64,000 nt of DNA from Lachnospiraceae bacterium (GTDB lineage: Bacteria; Bacillota; Clostridia; Lachnospirales; Lachnospiraceae), in the NCBI GenBank assembly GCA_014804675.1, contig JAAUZH010000009.1:259585-323584 (forward strand), written 5' to 3'. How positions within the stretch are numbered: the stretch's first letter is position 1; each line of letters starts with the position of its first letter. Under the pieces are notes generated by a model. The model was not told the DNA's origin. It was given only the letters and a program-made list of their open reading frames with translations, and ran no database searches. This document shows, in pieces, positions 7,637 to 17,025 of this stretch. The position numbers were made by a program, and so were the translations under genes.

Positions 7637-8352
7637 AATACAATGTAAAAATAGCGATTCCTTTTTATAAGGCAGCATATTCTGTTTTGTTCGTGATTAT
7701 TTTAGCTTTTGTCAGAGGGATTTCTGATGTGAGGGAAATCGGAGGGGCAATGGATGCCAATATAGCGCTGTTGGCTATGGTGTTTTGTGCAGATGGCTAT
7801 TATCAGGAAGTTTCCGGAGGCAGATGGGAGGTATTCTGGTTATGCCCTTCAAAAACAAAATGGCAGACCTTGCTGCAGCGTTTTTTTCTACAGATAACCT
7901 GGCTGATTATAGTTGCCATGGCAGGCTACTTTGTCTTTTACTGGCAAAGGCCTGGAAAACCTGAAGAGCTATCGGAATTAGCTTTATGGCTTCAATTTGG
8001 ATTTGCAGTAATAGGAAGCATCTTCTTTTTTGGAAGCCTGTCCTTTACTTTGGTAAATCTTTGGAACAATCTGTGGGCAGGTCTTGGAATATCGGCAATC
8101 TGCTGGAGCCTTTTGAATTCCACTACGGGGCAAAAACTGCCAGAGGCGCTTTATGTATTTGCTTATGGCGGAAAGGGAATAGGCCTTTTAGATGCAGGAA
8201 GTGAAAAATGGATTTTAGGAAAGTTTAGCGCAATGGTTTTTGGAAGCCTTTTGTTGTTCCTGGGAGGAAGGAAAGTCAAAAAGACAATATGGATTCCAAA
8301 GCAGAATAATACAGGAAGTCAGAAATCAATAGAAAAACAGAAAGCAGGGTGA
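7633..8352 (+). CDS. Second ABC-2-type permease subunit, TTG start
   Basis: TTG at 7633 is the best start: AAGGAGGAAGG lies immediately upstream and the codon overlaps the previous stop (TTGA). 239 residues with six hydrophobic segments and little soluble sequence; the C-terminus is polar and basic. Together with the longer permease it would form a heterodimeric channel powered by the downstream ATPase. No specific family or substrate is recognised. Confidence 0.78.
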   Translation: MKYNVKIAIPFYKAAYSVLFVIILAFVRGISDVREIGGAMDANIALLAMVFCADGYYQEVSGGRWEVFWLCPSKTKWQTLLQRFFLQITWLIIVAMAGYFVFYWQRPGKPEELSELALWLQFGFAVIGSIFFFGSLSFTLVNLWNNLWAGLGISAICWSLLNSTTGQKLPEALYVFAYGGKGIGLLDAGSEKWILGKFSAMVFGSLLLFLGGRKVKKTIWIPKQNNTGSQKSIEKQKAG

Positions 8353-8359
8353 CAGATAT

Positions 8360-9226
8360 ATGGCATTGGAAATAAAAAATATTACGGTAACATTTCAAAA
8401 CGGAACAAGAGCAGTGGATCATGTAAGCTTTCAAATTGAAAAGGGCATTTATGGGCTGCTTGGAGAAAATGGCGCCGGGAAAACCACACTGATGAGGGTG
8501 CTTACGACTATATTAAAACCCCAGGAGGGGGCGGTCTTTTTAAATGGCATGGAATATAAGGAGGATAGCTATGAGAAGATTCGGAGAAAAATAGGATATC
8601 TTCCACAGGAGCTTGGGCTCTATCCCAGCCTGACCGTCAGGGAGACGTTAGAATATATGGGAGGTCTTGCAGGCATGTCAAAGGCACAGTGCAGGGAACG
8701 GCTGGATTATTATCTGGAGAAAACAAGCCTTAGTGAACACCGGAATAAAAAGAACAGACAGCTTTCCGGAGGGATGAAAAGGCGGGTAGGGCTGATTCAG
8801 GCGCTTTTGCATGACCCTCAGGTACTTGTGATCGATGAGCCAACTACCGGGTTAGACCCGGAGGAGAGAATCCGGATACGAAATCTTTTGGTGGATTTTT
8901 CCAGAGAAAGGATCGTGCTGTTTTCTACTCATGTAGTGGAGGATCTGGCGGCAACCTGCAATCAGCTTGCTATTATGAAAAAGGGAAGGATGGTTTATGA
9001 GGGAGAAAGGAAAAAGCTCATGGAGAAGGCAAAAGGCCATGTATGGCTTTGTGAGGGAATTTGGGAGGAAGAGGCAGAGGAACTGATGAAAAAGTATCGG
9101 ATATCCTCCAAGATTTATATGGAAAGGGGGATTCAGGTGAAAATCATCAGTGAGAAAAAGCCGGAAGTGGATTGCAGTCCGATAGAGGCCGGTTTGGAGG
9201 ATGCGTATATTTATATGACCCGATAA
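8360..9226 (+). CDS. ABC transporter ATPase
   Basis: 288 residues with Walker A GENGAGKTT (about 35-43), Q-loop YLPQ, signature LSGGMKRR, Walker B VLVIDEPTTGLDP and switch His in STHVVED. The 75-residue C-terminal extension resembles drug/peptide exporter ATPases. The gene follows the second permease by 7 nt and is the last gene of the unit; ATPase-last is the reverse of the common order. It energises the two upstream permeases. Expression is probably controlled by the upstream two-component pair. Confidence 0.93.
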   Translation: MALEIKNITVTFQNGTRAVDHVSFQIEKGIYGLLGENGAGKTTLMRVLTTILKPQEGAVFLNGMEYKEDSYEKIRRKIGYLPQELGLYPSLTVRETLEYMGGLAGMSKAQCRERLDYYLEKTSLSEHRNKKNRQLSGGMKRRVGLIQALLHDPQVLVIDEPTTGLDPEERIRIRNLLVDFSRERIVLFSTHVVEDLAATCNQLAIMKKGRMVYEGERKKLMEKAKGHVWLCEGIWEEEAEELMKKYRISSKIYMERGIQVKIISEKKPEVDCSPIEAGLEDAYIYMTR

Positions 9227-9230
9227 AGGG

Positions 9231-9285
9231 AAAAGAGGCTGCGGCATGATGGATTAAGCAATCATGCCGCAGCCTCTTTTTGACA
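9231..9285. terminator. Strong bidirectional terminator
   Basis: A 20-nt arm at 9231-9250 (AAAAGAGGCTGCGGCATGAT) pairs perfectly with 9261-9280 around a 10-nt loop, flanked by A-run and T-run. It separates the rightward ABC operon from the leftward chemoreceptor gene and should serve both. Confidence 0.92.
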
Positions 9286-9290
9286 ATCGG

Positions 9291-11288
9291 TTAAACAGTA
9301 AAGGGGCGGGTAGTTTCTTTTAATTGCCCTGCAAGCTCTTTAAGTGTGTTGGATTGAGCTTCCAGGCTGCCTACCCAGTCAGCCTGTTCTTTCGACAGCG
9401 TTTTTGCGCCGGTAGTGGAGGAAAGACAAGTATGGACATTGTCATCGATTTTACCGAAGGACTGGTTGATATGCTCCTTGCTGTCAAGAAAAACGCTCAT
9501 AGCGGAAGAAAGGGTCTGGTTTATCCGGCCAATATCTTCCAGACAGTCCTTTAGCTGGGTGAATACAGAAAGAACCACTTGAGAATTTTCTGTATTGTTT
9601 GCAAAGGCTTCCGTGGAATCATTGATGGAGGAAACTGTCTGGCTGATACGGCTTCGGATATTGGAAATCAGTTCTGAAATATTGGTCGTGGCAGTAGAGG
9701 TCTGTTCCGATAATACCCGGATTTCCTCTGCAACCACTGCAAAGCCTCTTCCCACCTCACCGGCTCTTGCAGCTTCAATGGAAGCATTTAGTGCCAGCAG
9801 ATTGGTCTGTCCGGAAATGCTGCTGATGGTGGATACGATTTCCGTAATGCTTTCCGACAGTTTTTCCAGCTCCCGGATATCTTGAAAAATTACCTGCATA
9901 TTTTCCTTGGAGTCTTTTGTAGAGTTTTCTAATTTTTTTGCCGCTACAACAGAATCATTTAATTTGCCCAGCACGTCTTCTATGGTCTGTTCCATGCTAT
10001 GGTAGCTATCCCCAAAGGCTTTAATATGTTCATCAAACTTGTTCAGCTGAATCTTTCCCTGTTCCACGCTGTCATATTGCACTTCCATGGCATCGGTAAT
10101 GGATTCCATTTCCGTATTTACTTTTCCGGCATTTGTCACAAGCTGGTCAGCCACCTGATTTAGGTCTTTGGCAAAGGATTGGATGCTTTCTACGCTGTTT
10201 ACGGTTATTTCAAGTAAAGCACGCATTTTTTTCATAAGTCCATTGAAGCCTTGAGCCAAAGCGCCGATTTCATCACGGCTTGTAACAGGAACATCCTTTG
10301 AAAAATCTCCAGAGGCGATTGTAGCTGACAGGAGGGAAATCGGCTTTACGATTCTGGAAGCCATGACGACAGTAATGATGCTTCCCAGTGCAATGGAAAT
10401 AACCAGTGCAATCAGGAATCCCATCATAATAGAGCTGCGGGACTGGTTCATGACCTGATTGCTGATAGCGGCAACTACATGCCACCCACAGCTGTCCACA
10501 CGATGAGCAAAAAAGCTTCTGGAAGTCCCGTCATAGTCCTTGATGGATACCGGGGAAGTTTCCGGACTGTCAAGAAAAGCAATCAAGCTGTCATAAAGAC
10601 CGCCTTCTACATCGCTTAGGGAAATCGGTTCATCCTCTACATATCCATAGGCTTCATTTGGGTGGTTCACAATGCCGTTTTTGCTGTCCACGATAAACAG
10701 ATAGCTGTTTTCCACGGTTTGCTGTCCGTTTACGATTTCAATCAGGGTGTCCACAAAAATATCTGTGGCAAGCACGCCCATGAGAGTGTCACCATTCATG
10801 ACTTTAGTAGAAATGGTAATGACGAGCCTGCCTGAATCTGCATCCAGATAGGGAGTGGAAAAGTACAAGTCGTCTGTTTCACAGGCACCGGCATACCAGT
10901 CCCTTTTTGTAAAATCGGTAGTTCCGTCAGGCACATAACCGGAACCGGAAGCCATTTGGTTAGACGTAGAAGTGAAATACAGGTCATAAATGTAGCCATC
11001 CTTATTGTAATCCACAACAATAGGAGTCAGATAGGAAATCAGATAGTCAATGTCATAATTGCCGATGATTTCCATGGCATTTTTCTGATTCGTTACAAGC
11101 TGGGTCTGTTCTGCAAGCCAGGCATTAATCTTCGAGGAGGTCATTTCTGTTAAGAGGCTGTACCGATCCACGGATTCCGCCTGTATCTGTCTGGAAGCAA
11201 TGCCATAGCTGATAGAAGCTGTCAGTGCCAGACAGAGCAGCATGATGAGGCAGGTAATGCTTACTAATCGTCCTTTCAAACTCTTCAT
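9291..11288 (-). CDS. Methyl-accepting chemotaxis protein with Cache-type sensor
   Basis: 665 residues from the ATG at 11288 (GGAGA 9 nt upstream). A membrane helix near the N-terminus (about 10-32) is followed by an extracytoplasmic ligand domain of about 245 residues with dCache-like features ([23 protein letters not shown]), a second membrane helix (about 285-310), HAMP, and a long cytoplasmic coiled coil with the conserved hairpin tip around [16 protein letters not shown]. It relays small-molecule binding to CheA/CheW, none of which are in this window. It is a single gene with a strong terminator at its 3' end. The ligand is unknown. Confidence 0.93.
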   Translation of the reverse strand: MKSLKGRLVSITCLIMLLCLALTASISYGIASRQIQAESVDRYSLLTEMTSSKINAWLAEQTQLVTNQKNAMEIIGNYDIDYLISYLTPIVVDYNKDGYIYDLYFTSTSNQMASGSGYVPDGTTDFTKRDWYAGACETDDLYFSTPYLDADSGRLVITISTKVMNGDTLMGVLATDIFVDTLIEIVNGQQTVENSYLFIVDSKNGIVNHPNEAYGYVEDEPISLSDVEGGLYDSLIAFLDSPETSPVSIKDYDGTSRSFFAHRVDSCGWHVVAAISNQVMNQSRSSIMMGFLIALVISIALGSIITVVMASRIVKPISLLSATIASGDFSKDVPVTSRDEIGALAQGFNGLMKKMRALLEITVNSVESIQSFAKDLNQVADQLVTNAGKVNTEMESITDAMEVQYDSVEQGKIQLNKFDEHIKAFGDSYHSMEQTIEDVLGKLNDSVVAAKKLENSTKDSKENMQVIFQDIRELEKLSESITEIVSTISSISGQTNLLALNASIEAARAGEVGRGFAVVAEEIRVLSEQTSTATTNISELISNIRSRISQTVSSINDSTEAFANNTENSQVVLSVFTQLKDCLEDIGRINQTLSSAMSVFLDSKEHINQSFGKIDDNVHTCLSSTTGAKTLSKEQADWVGSLEAQSNTLKELAGQLKETTRPFTV

Positions 11289-11472
11289 CTCTTTTGTCTC
11301 CTTCAATATGATTTTTGTGTCTTATTATGAGATTATTTTATGAAAAAATGGAGAAATTGTCCAGAGGATTTTTACCAATCAGTTCCTGCACCCATATATT
11401 CCAATCCATCTAATTTGCAAAGCAGGCTGGAAAGTTCCCCGAAGATTTATACAAACCAAAAGCAAGTCTGAA

Positions 11473-11501
11473 TTGCAAATAGTTGCTACCTTTGCTATAC
11501 T
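11473..11501 (+). promoter_or_regulatory. Candidate sigma-A promoter of the Ter operon
   Basis: TTGCAA (11473-11478), 17-nt spacer, TATACT (11496-11501), about 115 nt before the first Ter-island gene. The gap 11289-11621 holds no other recognisable feature. The long leader has no clear riboswitch or terminator. Confidence 0.5.
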
Positions 11502-11621
11502 GTATTTGTTTATCTTCAAAAGCAAGTGGAAAAATAAATTTATTGACAACTATGCGAAAGACATGAAATATATGGCATGGGATAAAAAATCTGAAATAAC
11601 AAATTAAGGAAAAAGGGAAAA

Positions 11622-12722
11622 ATGGAGTATATTGAAGAGGATTTCGTAAGAATAGCAAAACGAGAGAATAACAAAAAAAGAAATTATCTGGTAGTGAATC
11701 CATTACAGGGAAAGCACGTTCCTGTTTCGCCATCAAAGGCTTTGGAAGTGTTTGAAAGACTTGCCAGTATGATAAAAGATAAATACATAGGAGAAAGATT
11801 ATTATTGATTGGATTTGCTGAGACGGCTACGGCTATTGGTGCACAGGTGGCAATCACATTAGGAACAAAATATATACAAACTACACGAGAGCTAATACCG
11901 GGCGTGGAATATCTGTTTTTTTCGGAAGAGCATAGCCATGCAACGGAACAGAAGTTAGTGAAAGATGATATTGATAAGGTAATAAATCATATTGATCGGG
12001 TTGTTTTCGTAGAGGATGAAGTAACTACCGGCAATACAATTATGAATATAATTAAAATTATACGTAATGAATACCAAAATGGAATCAGGTTTGCTGTTGC
12101 ATCCATTCTAAATGGTATGACTGATGAATATCTCAATGAATACGATAGGGAAAAGATAGATCTTCATTATCTGGTTAAAACGGACCATTCCAACTATGGT
12201 TTGGTTGCAGATACTTTTGCAGGGGATGGCGAGTATGTAGATGCAAATGACGATGTGGTGGATGAGGTCCCCATTATTTCTGTTGGCGGCTGGATGAATG
12301 CCAGACGACTGGTAGACGCAAATGATTATCAGAAGGCATGCAGTAGTCTTGTGGATGAAGTCCTTAATAAGATAACTTTAAATAGGGATGAGAACGTGCT
12401 TGTAGTGGGTTCGGAAGAATTCATGTATCCAGCATTATTTCTAGGTAGTAAAATGGAAGGAATGGGATGTAATGTAAGGTGCCATTCTACCACGAGAAGC
12501 CCAATAGCTGTCAGCAAAGAACCAGACTATCCATTACACTGCCGATATGATTTATATAGTCTATATGATTCTGATAGAAAGACGTTTATTTACGACATCT
12601 ATTCATATGACGAGGCTATTATTATCACGGACTCGGAGCTGTCCCATAAGAAAGGTTTAGAAACACTGGTCAAAGCATTGAGTGGTAAAATGAAAAAAAT
12701 ATCGGTTGTCAGGTGGTGTTAG
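11622..12722 (+). CDS. Ter-island phosphoribosyltransferase (TRSP-type)
   Basis: 366 residues. A phosphoribosyltransferase-type fold is indicated by LLIGFAETATAIG (about 64-76) and the PRPP loop VVFVEDEVTTGNTI (about 126-139). The C-terminal half carries VLVVGSEEFMYPAL and ends in basic/aromatic residues, matching the two-part layout of the PRTase-TRSP proteins found in Ter stress operons. Comparative work on Ter operons proposed that these enzymes make a nucleoside-like metabolite with the second PRTase, the aldolase and the HAD phosphatase; all of those genes are here. It is the first gene of the island, followed directly by the second PRTase. No experimental substrate is known to me. Confidence 0.8.
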   Translation: MEYIEEDFVRIAKRENNKKRNYLVVNPLQGKHVPVSPSKALEVFERLASMIKDKYIGERLLLIGFAETATAIGAQVAITLGTKYIQTTRELIPGVEYLFFSEEHSHATEQKLVKDDIDKVINHIDRVVFVEDEVTTGNTIMNIIKIIRNEYQNGIRFAVASILNGMTDEYLNEYDREKIDLHYLVKTDHSNYGLVADTFAGDGEYVDANDDVVDEVPIISVGGWMNARRLVDANDYQKACSSLVDEVLNKITLNRDENVLVVGSEEFMYPALFLGSKMEGMGCNVRCHSTTRSPIAVSKEPDYPLHCRYDLYSLYDSDRKTFIYDIYSYDEAIIITDSELSHKKGLETLVKALSGKMKKISVVRWC

Positions 12723-12723
12723 T

Positions 12724-13773
12724 TTGAGGAGTTCATATAGTGAAGAGGATGTAATCCTGCTGTTGAAGGACATAACAGGTCTGGTTGAACCTCAGCCAAC
12801 AGAGGAAAGAGAAAAACTGATTCAAGCTGGAAAGCATTATAGCGAAATGCTTCCAATCGAATATGTTCCCACAGAAAAGTATATGCAGGTATATAGGGAA
12901 GCGCTTGAAAACTATTCGAAACCTGTAGCATTGGCTGTGGGAAAACTTGCAGATAAAATTATAGAAAAGAAAGGGAAAGAGATTGTATTGGTCTCATTGG
13001 CAAGGGCAGGAATACCGATTGGTATTTTAGTAAAAAGATATATTGCTAAGAAGTATCAGATGAATGTCCCTCATTATTCTATTTCCATTATTCGAGGAAG
13101 AGGAATTGATGATAATGCGATGAAATATCTGCTGAAGAGCTATAAACCCCAGCAGTTGTTATTTGTGGATGGTTGGATTGGGAAAGGCGCCATTTTAAAT
13201 GAGCTTAAGAAAGATGTTGCAGCATATGAGGGCGTTTTGGCAGATATTGCTGTCATTGCAGATCCTGCTAATGTAACGGAACTGTGTGGCACACATGAAG
13301 ACATTCTTATTCCAAGTTCTTGTCTAAATAGTACAGTGTCAGGATTGGTCAGCAGGACTTTCCTAAGAGCCGATATTATAGGAGAGAATGATTTCCATGG
13401 TGCAGTTTACTATGGCGAACTTAAGGAAGCTGATTTGTCTTACGAATTCATTGATGCAATCGAAAAGGAGTTTGAGATGAATTCAACTATTGAAAGTGAA
13501 CCAATATCGGGACTTGGAATCGACGAAGTAAAACAGATTGCGAATACTTTTGATATTGCCGACATTAATCTGATTAAACCGGGTATTGGAGAGGCAACCA
13601 GAGTTTTGCTCAGAAGAGTTCCATGGAAGGTTCTTATTGATGAACGCTATAAAAATGATCCGCAATTAGGTCACCTGGTGCGTTTGGCAGAAGAGAAAAA
13701 GGTTCCGGTGGAATATTATCCGCTTAAACATTATAAATGCTGCGGAATAATAAAAAAACTGGCTGATGCCTAG
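12724..13773 (+). CDS. Ter-island PRTase-like / StiP-family protein with C-terminal PELOTA-type domain
   Basis: TTG at 12724 is the likely start: AGGTGG is 7 nt upstream and the upstream stop is at 12720-12722; a TTG at 12706 is the alternative. 349 residues: a central phosphoribosyltransferase-like core with VSLARAGIPIGIL and LLFVDGWIGKGAI, a conserved cysteine region (SSCLNST), and a separate C-terminal segment (about 265-349) that looks like the PELOTA RNA-binding domain of these proteins. The family is listed as 'cysteine protease StiP' in some resources, although genome-context work reads it as a PRTase. It works with the preceding gene in the proposed nucleoside-like metabolite pathway. 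Confidence 0.75.
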   Translation: MRSSYSEEDVILLLKDITGLVEPQPTEEREKLIQAGKHYSEMLPIEYVPTEKYMQVYREALENYSKPVALAVGKLADKIIEKKGKEIVLVSLARAGIPIGILVKRYIAKKYQMNVPHYSISIIRGRGIDDNAMKYLLKSYKPQQLLFVDGWIGKGAILNELKKDVAAYEGVLADIAVIADPANVTELCGTHEDILIPSSCLNSTVSGLVSRTFLRADIIGENDFHGAVYYGELKEADLSYEFIDAIEKEFEMNSTIESEPISGLGIDEVKQIANTFDIADINLIKPGIGEATRVLLRRVPWKVLIDERYKNDPQLGHLVRLAEEKKVPVEYYPLKHYKCCGIIKKLADA

Positions 13774-13921
13774 GAGAAGTATTAACCAATTATTAGGAAG
13801 CGTAAAGAATATCTAAAAAGCGCATATAAGAAGAAAATATGTGATACAGTTCCGTTACCAGATCGTCTTGTGTACTGCGCAAATAGGCGAAGAACAATAT
13901 AAAATCAGGCGGCACATGATA

Positions 13922-14113
13922 ATGGATATGTTTGAAAAAGCCACAAAGGCTGTTAAGGAAGTCGGCGAGAATGTAATTGATTCAGCTAAAAATCTTGGAA
14001 CATCTATCTATAGTACATCAAAAGAGCAGGACTCTCAGGGGGTGCCTGCTCTTATTATTAATCTTTTATTCCGAAAGCTTCAGCAAGGAATAGTGTTTGC
14101 CGTGCCCAATTAG
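13922..14113 (+). pseudogene. Truncated Ter-operon small protein (N-terminal remnant)
   Basis: ATG 13922 starts MDMFEKATKAVKEVGENV and continues to SIYSTSKEQ near 14030, an amphipathic N-terminus typical of the small coiled-coil or zinc-ribbon proteins of Ter operons, which normally run well past 100 residues. Here the frame enters the terminator hairpin (14022-14053), then reads antisense to the aldolase gene to a stop at 14113. The plausible coding part is only about 36 residues. I read it as the stump left by a deletion that removed the rest of the gene. Confidence 0.5.
14022..14065 (+). terminator. Terminator after the PRTase genes
   Basis: AAGAGCAGG (14022-14030) pairs with CCTGCTCTT (14045-14053), followed by ATTATTAATCTTTT. 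It lies between the rightward PRTase pair and the leftward aldolase gene (stop at 14058). The U-run is interrupted, so efficiency is uncertain. Confidence 0.6.
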
Positions 14114-15020
14114 TATGAATCTTATATTCATTCATTCGTTCATGCGTAAAATTCCCGGATACGAATGAATTTGAGTTTTTATTCCAATTCAGTACTGCCT
14201 GCGCATCGTTAAAATCCGATCTTGAAACTTGATAGGATTCGTTTACTACGGGAATCTGGTTTGGGTGTATCACAGTTTTTCCAGTAAAGCCGCAGAGCTT
14301 GTCATCTTGTATTTCTTGTGTCAATCCTTTTTCCCAATGATCACCGGAATAGTATTCCCATACAGGTCCTGAAACAACATAGTCCATGCCATAGACTGTT
14401 ATTATATCAGCAAAAATATTTGAGATGGGTTTTATTCGGTGGATTGACTCATCAGAGTGTCTTCTGAAACCGAATATGTGGCACAAATCATTACCACCTA
14501 CGCGGATGTTCAAGACAAGTTCCTCTATGGATGACAGCATATCCTTTAGTCCATATAGGATGTCAATACGATTTCGTGGATCGATAATCGAAGAATTTTC
14601 ATATATCGGCATCATATATATTTCTTTAGAAGTCTGTTCATTCGCTTTTATTATTTCCTGAATATACGAGCAGGCATTATCAGACGTGAATTTCGGTATG
14701 ATGTAGCCGGTAATGATTTCAATACTGTTGCCGAAGGCTTTTGTCAGTCGTCCAATCTGCTCAGGATTTCGAACGCGAATAAATATTTTTGGCAGATAGA
14801 AAGGTTGTTTTTGGAAATGAATGAAGATTTGATTGATAGACCAAATCAAATCCTGCTCCGCTTCCATAATAAAATCATCATTAATGGTGTCTTCCAGACA
14901 TAAGGCTAATGAAAATTTATTTCCGAATTTTTCATTGATAATGGAATCTGCAATTGTTTTTTTGTTGGCTGGGCAATAAAGGAGCGCTCCAACACTATAA
15001 TAAAGAATACTGTTTTTCAA
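14058..15020 (-). CDS. HpcH/HpaI aldolase/CitE-like enzyme of the Ter island
   Basis: 320 residues, TTG start at 15020 with GGAGGG 8 nt upstream. It has the C-C lyase layout of the CitE/HpcH family: YCPANK near the N-terminus, CLEDTI (about 41-46, acidic metal or substrate residues), IFIRVRNPEQ, and GGNDLCHIFG with acidic ligands around residue 195. The C-terminal TGKTVIHPNQIP is a strong family signature. Ter operons commonly include such an aldolase and it is thought to act in the same small-molecule pathway as the PRTases. It is transcribed opposite to its neighbours, convergent with the PRTases and divergent from the protease gene. Confidence 0.85.
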   Translation of the reverse strand: MKNSILYYSVGALLYCPANKKTIADSIINEKFGNKFSLALCLEDTINDDFIMEAEQDLIWSINQIFIHFQKQPFYLPKIFIRVRNPEQIGRLTKAFGNSIEIITGYIIPKFTSDNACSYIQEIIKANEQTSKEIYMMPIYENSSIIDPRNRIDILYGLKDMLSSIEELVLNIRVGGNDLCHIFGFRRHSDESIHRIKPISNIFADIITVYGMDYVVSGPVWEYYSGDHWEKGLTQEIQDDKLCGFTGKTVIHPNQIPVVNESYQVSRSDFNDAQAVLNWNKNSNSFVSGNFTHERMNEYKIHTNWARQTLFLAEAFGIKD

Positions 15021-15169
15021 CTGATATATCCCTCCGAAAAAGTATTTTACATCCCTGAAAATGGATAACCGAAATTGATTATATCATCCTTTTGCTCAAA
15101 AAGATAGATTAGAAATCATATGTGTGATAAAATAAATCAGTATAAGTTTACAAAGGTGGTGCCGCCCTG

Positions 15170-16621
15170 ATGGGAGCAAAAATAACATTTAGACACAACG
15201 TAATTACGATAGAGTCGATAGAGACATTTTTAAGTATCAGAGGGGGATTTCATAATGATTTACGGGATGTATATTTTGTCAGAGGTATTGGAGAGCCATT
15301 AAATCTTGTTGAACTGATAAATGATGTGGATAAAAGGATGGGAATGGAAATGGCGGATCATCGATTGAAATATATTCGCATGAATTCATTACCTAAGATA
15401 ATGGATGAAAATGATTCTTCATACTACTCAAATATCTATGCTCATTGGAAGAAGGGTGAACCATTTACTTTGAAAAGTATTCCAATCAACTCTGACTTAG
15501 AGGGAGTGCTGTGTGAAGCTTATAAGACGGTGATAGAAAAATATGCAGAATCAAAAGCTGCAGTCTCGGACTCCATGATCAGGAATTTTGCCACTAAGAT
15601 TATGTATTGGCTGGATGTTACCACCAGGGATTCCTTATCTGGGTGGAGTGAAAGGGGATGTGTAAAGGTAATTGCTGACAATATCATGAAGGAACAAGAA
15701 TACTTGTTTTTTTATTTTCTTACCCTGCTGGGATGTGATGTTCTTCTTATTGAGAATAAGAGTGATGCTGATATTTCGGATTCGCTGAAAAGCCTGTCTG
15801 TTGCACTTCCGTTGGGCGAGTTTGGAAATGCCAGCCCTGGAGTGTATGAACCATATGTTCCCCCAAAGGTCAGTAATAAGCAATTAACGGAGAAAAAGAG
15901 CAGCGAATTGATAGATATACATAATCGGCAGAATAAAGTTATCCTTCCCGAAAGACCTGACAGGCATAGTATGGCAACTCCAAATTCAAACGTACAACGG
16001 ACTGTGATGAATTCATCACGGATTATCGTACCGCAAAGTCAAAATCAGGAAAAAACTTTTGAAGAACTTGCCCGGCTTGCTTCATCAATCGTTTTGATAG
16101 CGGTTCATGATCAAAAAGGAGATATGATTGGAACCGGGTCTGGAATTATGATAGGGCGGGGAGGATATATTCTGACGAACAATCATGTGGCTGCAGGTGG
16201 AAGGTTTTTTACGGTACGGATAGAGGATGATGAAGAGGAATATGCCACCGACGAAGTTATAAAATACAATTCAGTCACTGACCTGGCCGTTATCAGAATA
16301 AGGAAACAACTGAACCCTCTTCCCATATATAGAGGCGGTAAAAAACTGGTCAGAGGACAAAAAGTAGTGGCAATCGGAAGCCCGCTGGGATTATTCAATT
16401 CAGTTTCAGATGGAATCATCTCCGGTTTTAGAAATATTAATGATGTAGATATGATTCAGTTTACTGCACCGATTTCTCACGGAAGTTCGGGCGGTGCTGT
16501 TCTTAATATGCAAGGGGAAGTAATCGGCATTAGCACTGCCGGAATTGACAGTGGACAAAATATAAATCTGGCTATCGGATATGAAAGTATATTATTGTTT
16601 GCAAATGGTTTTCTTAATTGA
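15170..16621 (+). CDS. HtrA-like serine protease with YceG-like N-terminal domain
   Basis: 483 residues. The C-terminal about 185 residues form a trypsin-fold (S1C) protease with H339 (TNNHVAAGG), D371 (VTDLAVI) and S440 (HGSSGGAV); no PDZ domain follows. The N-terminal about 230 residues resemble part of the YceG protein encoded next door: IRNFATKIMYWL against LKNAYIKFMCWL, and a shared GCDV element about 45 residues later. A Pro/Ser-rich linker joins the two (about 230-300). There is no signal peptide, so it probably works in the cytoplasm. The start follows GGTGGTG at 15157-15163. The fusion suggests proteolysis targeted to a YceG-type partner or complex; the substrate is unknown. Confidence 0.85.
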   Translation: MGAKITFRHNVITIESIETFLSIRGGFHNDLRDVYFVRGIGEPLNLVELINDVDKRMGMEMADHRLKYIRMNSLPKIMDENDSSYYSNIYAHWKKGEPFTLKSIPINSDLEGVLCEAYKTVIEKYAESKAAVSDSMIRNFATKIMYWLDVTTRDSLSGWSERGCVKVIADNIMKEQEYLFFYFLTLLGCDVLLIENKSDADISDSLKSLSVALPLGEFGNASPGVYEPYVPPKVSNKQLTEKKSSELIDIHNRQNKVILPERPDRHSMATPNSNVQRTVMNSSRIIVPQSQNQEKTFEELARLASSIVLIAVHDQKGDMIGTGSGIMIGRGGYILTNNHVAAGGRFFTVRIEDDEEEYATDEVIKYNSVTDLAVIRIRKQLNPLPIYRGGKKLVRGQKVVAIGSPLGLFNSVSDGIISGFRNINDVDMIQFTAPISHGSSGGAVLNMQGEVIGISTAGIDSGQNINLAIGYESILLFANGFLN

Positions 16622-16731
16622 TGCCTGATTGTGTAACGTCAAGCATTTAAGCTGTTTGTCTTGAAAAGAAAGTACTAATATGATATACTTTTCAATGCAG
16701 ATTTCAATATAAATATTAAGAGGGAATATTT

Positions 16732-17010
16732 ATGAGCGACAACAGGAAAAAGATACAATTATCATTCAATCTTCCAGTTGTTTTAGGGTTCAGTTACTTG
16801 GAGCAAGCGGTGTTGTTTTTTCATTTATTTTGTTATCTTCATTGACAAGTATTAAAGAAGGAAAAGTACCACTTACTTTTGTTCTTGTTACAGTAATTTA
16901 TATCGGACAGCAAGTATATGAATGTTTCTAATCTTACTCATATTCTGGGGGGAATGGTTGGTTCAGGCCTTGGCTACGTAATGAACAAAAACAAGATGAA
17001 TAGATATTGA
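16732..17010 (+). pseudogene. Wrecked rhomboid-family intramembrane protease gene
   Basis: Three fragments in different frames read as pieces of one rhomboid protein. The N-terminus MSDNRKKIQLSFNLPVVLGF starts at 16732. A middle piece holds the catalytic-serine motif GASGVVFSFILLSS and IYIGQQVYE. The C-terminal NVSNLTHILGGMVG-G carries the catalytic-His helix and ends at 17008-17010. Roughly 120 residues expected between the N-terminus and GASG are missing and the frame shifts there; a second shift precedes NVSN. It lies between the protease and YceG genes, so an intact rhomboid was probably once part of the operon. Confidence 0.72.
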
Positions 17011-17025
17011 AGGTGAGAATGCTGT

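Noticed and set aside
11410..11736. Minus-strand ORF across the Ter operon leader
   Set aside because: It is antisense to the start of the first PRTase gene, hydrophobic by base composition, and has no ribosome site.
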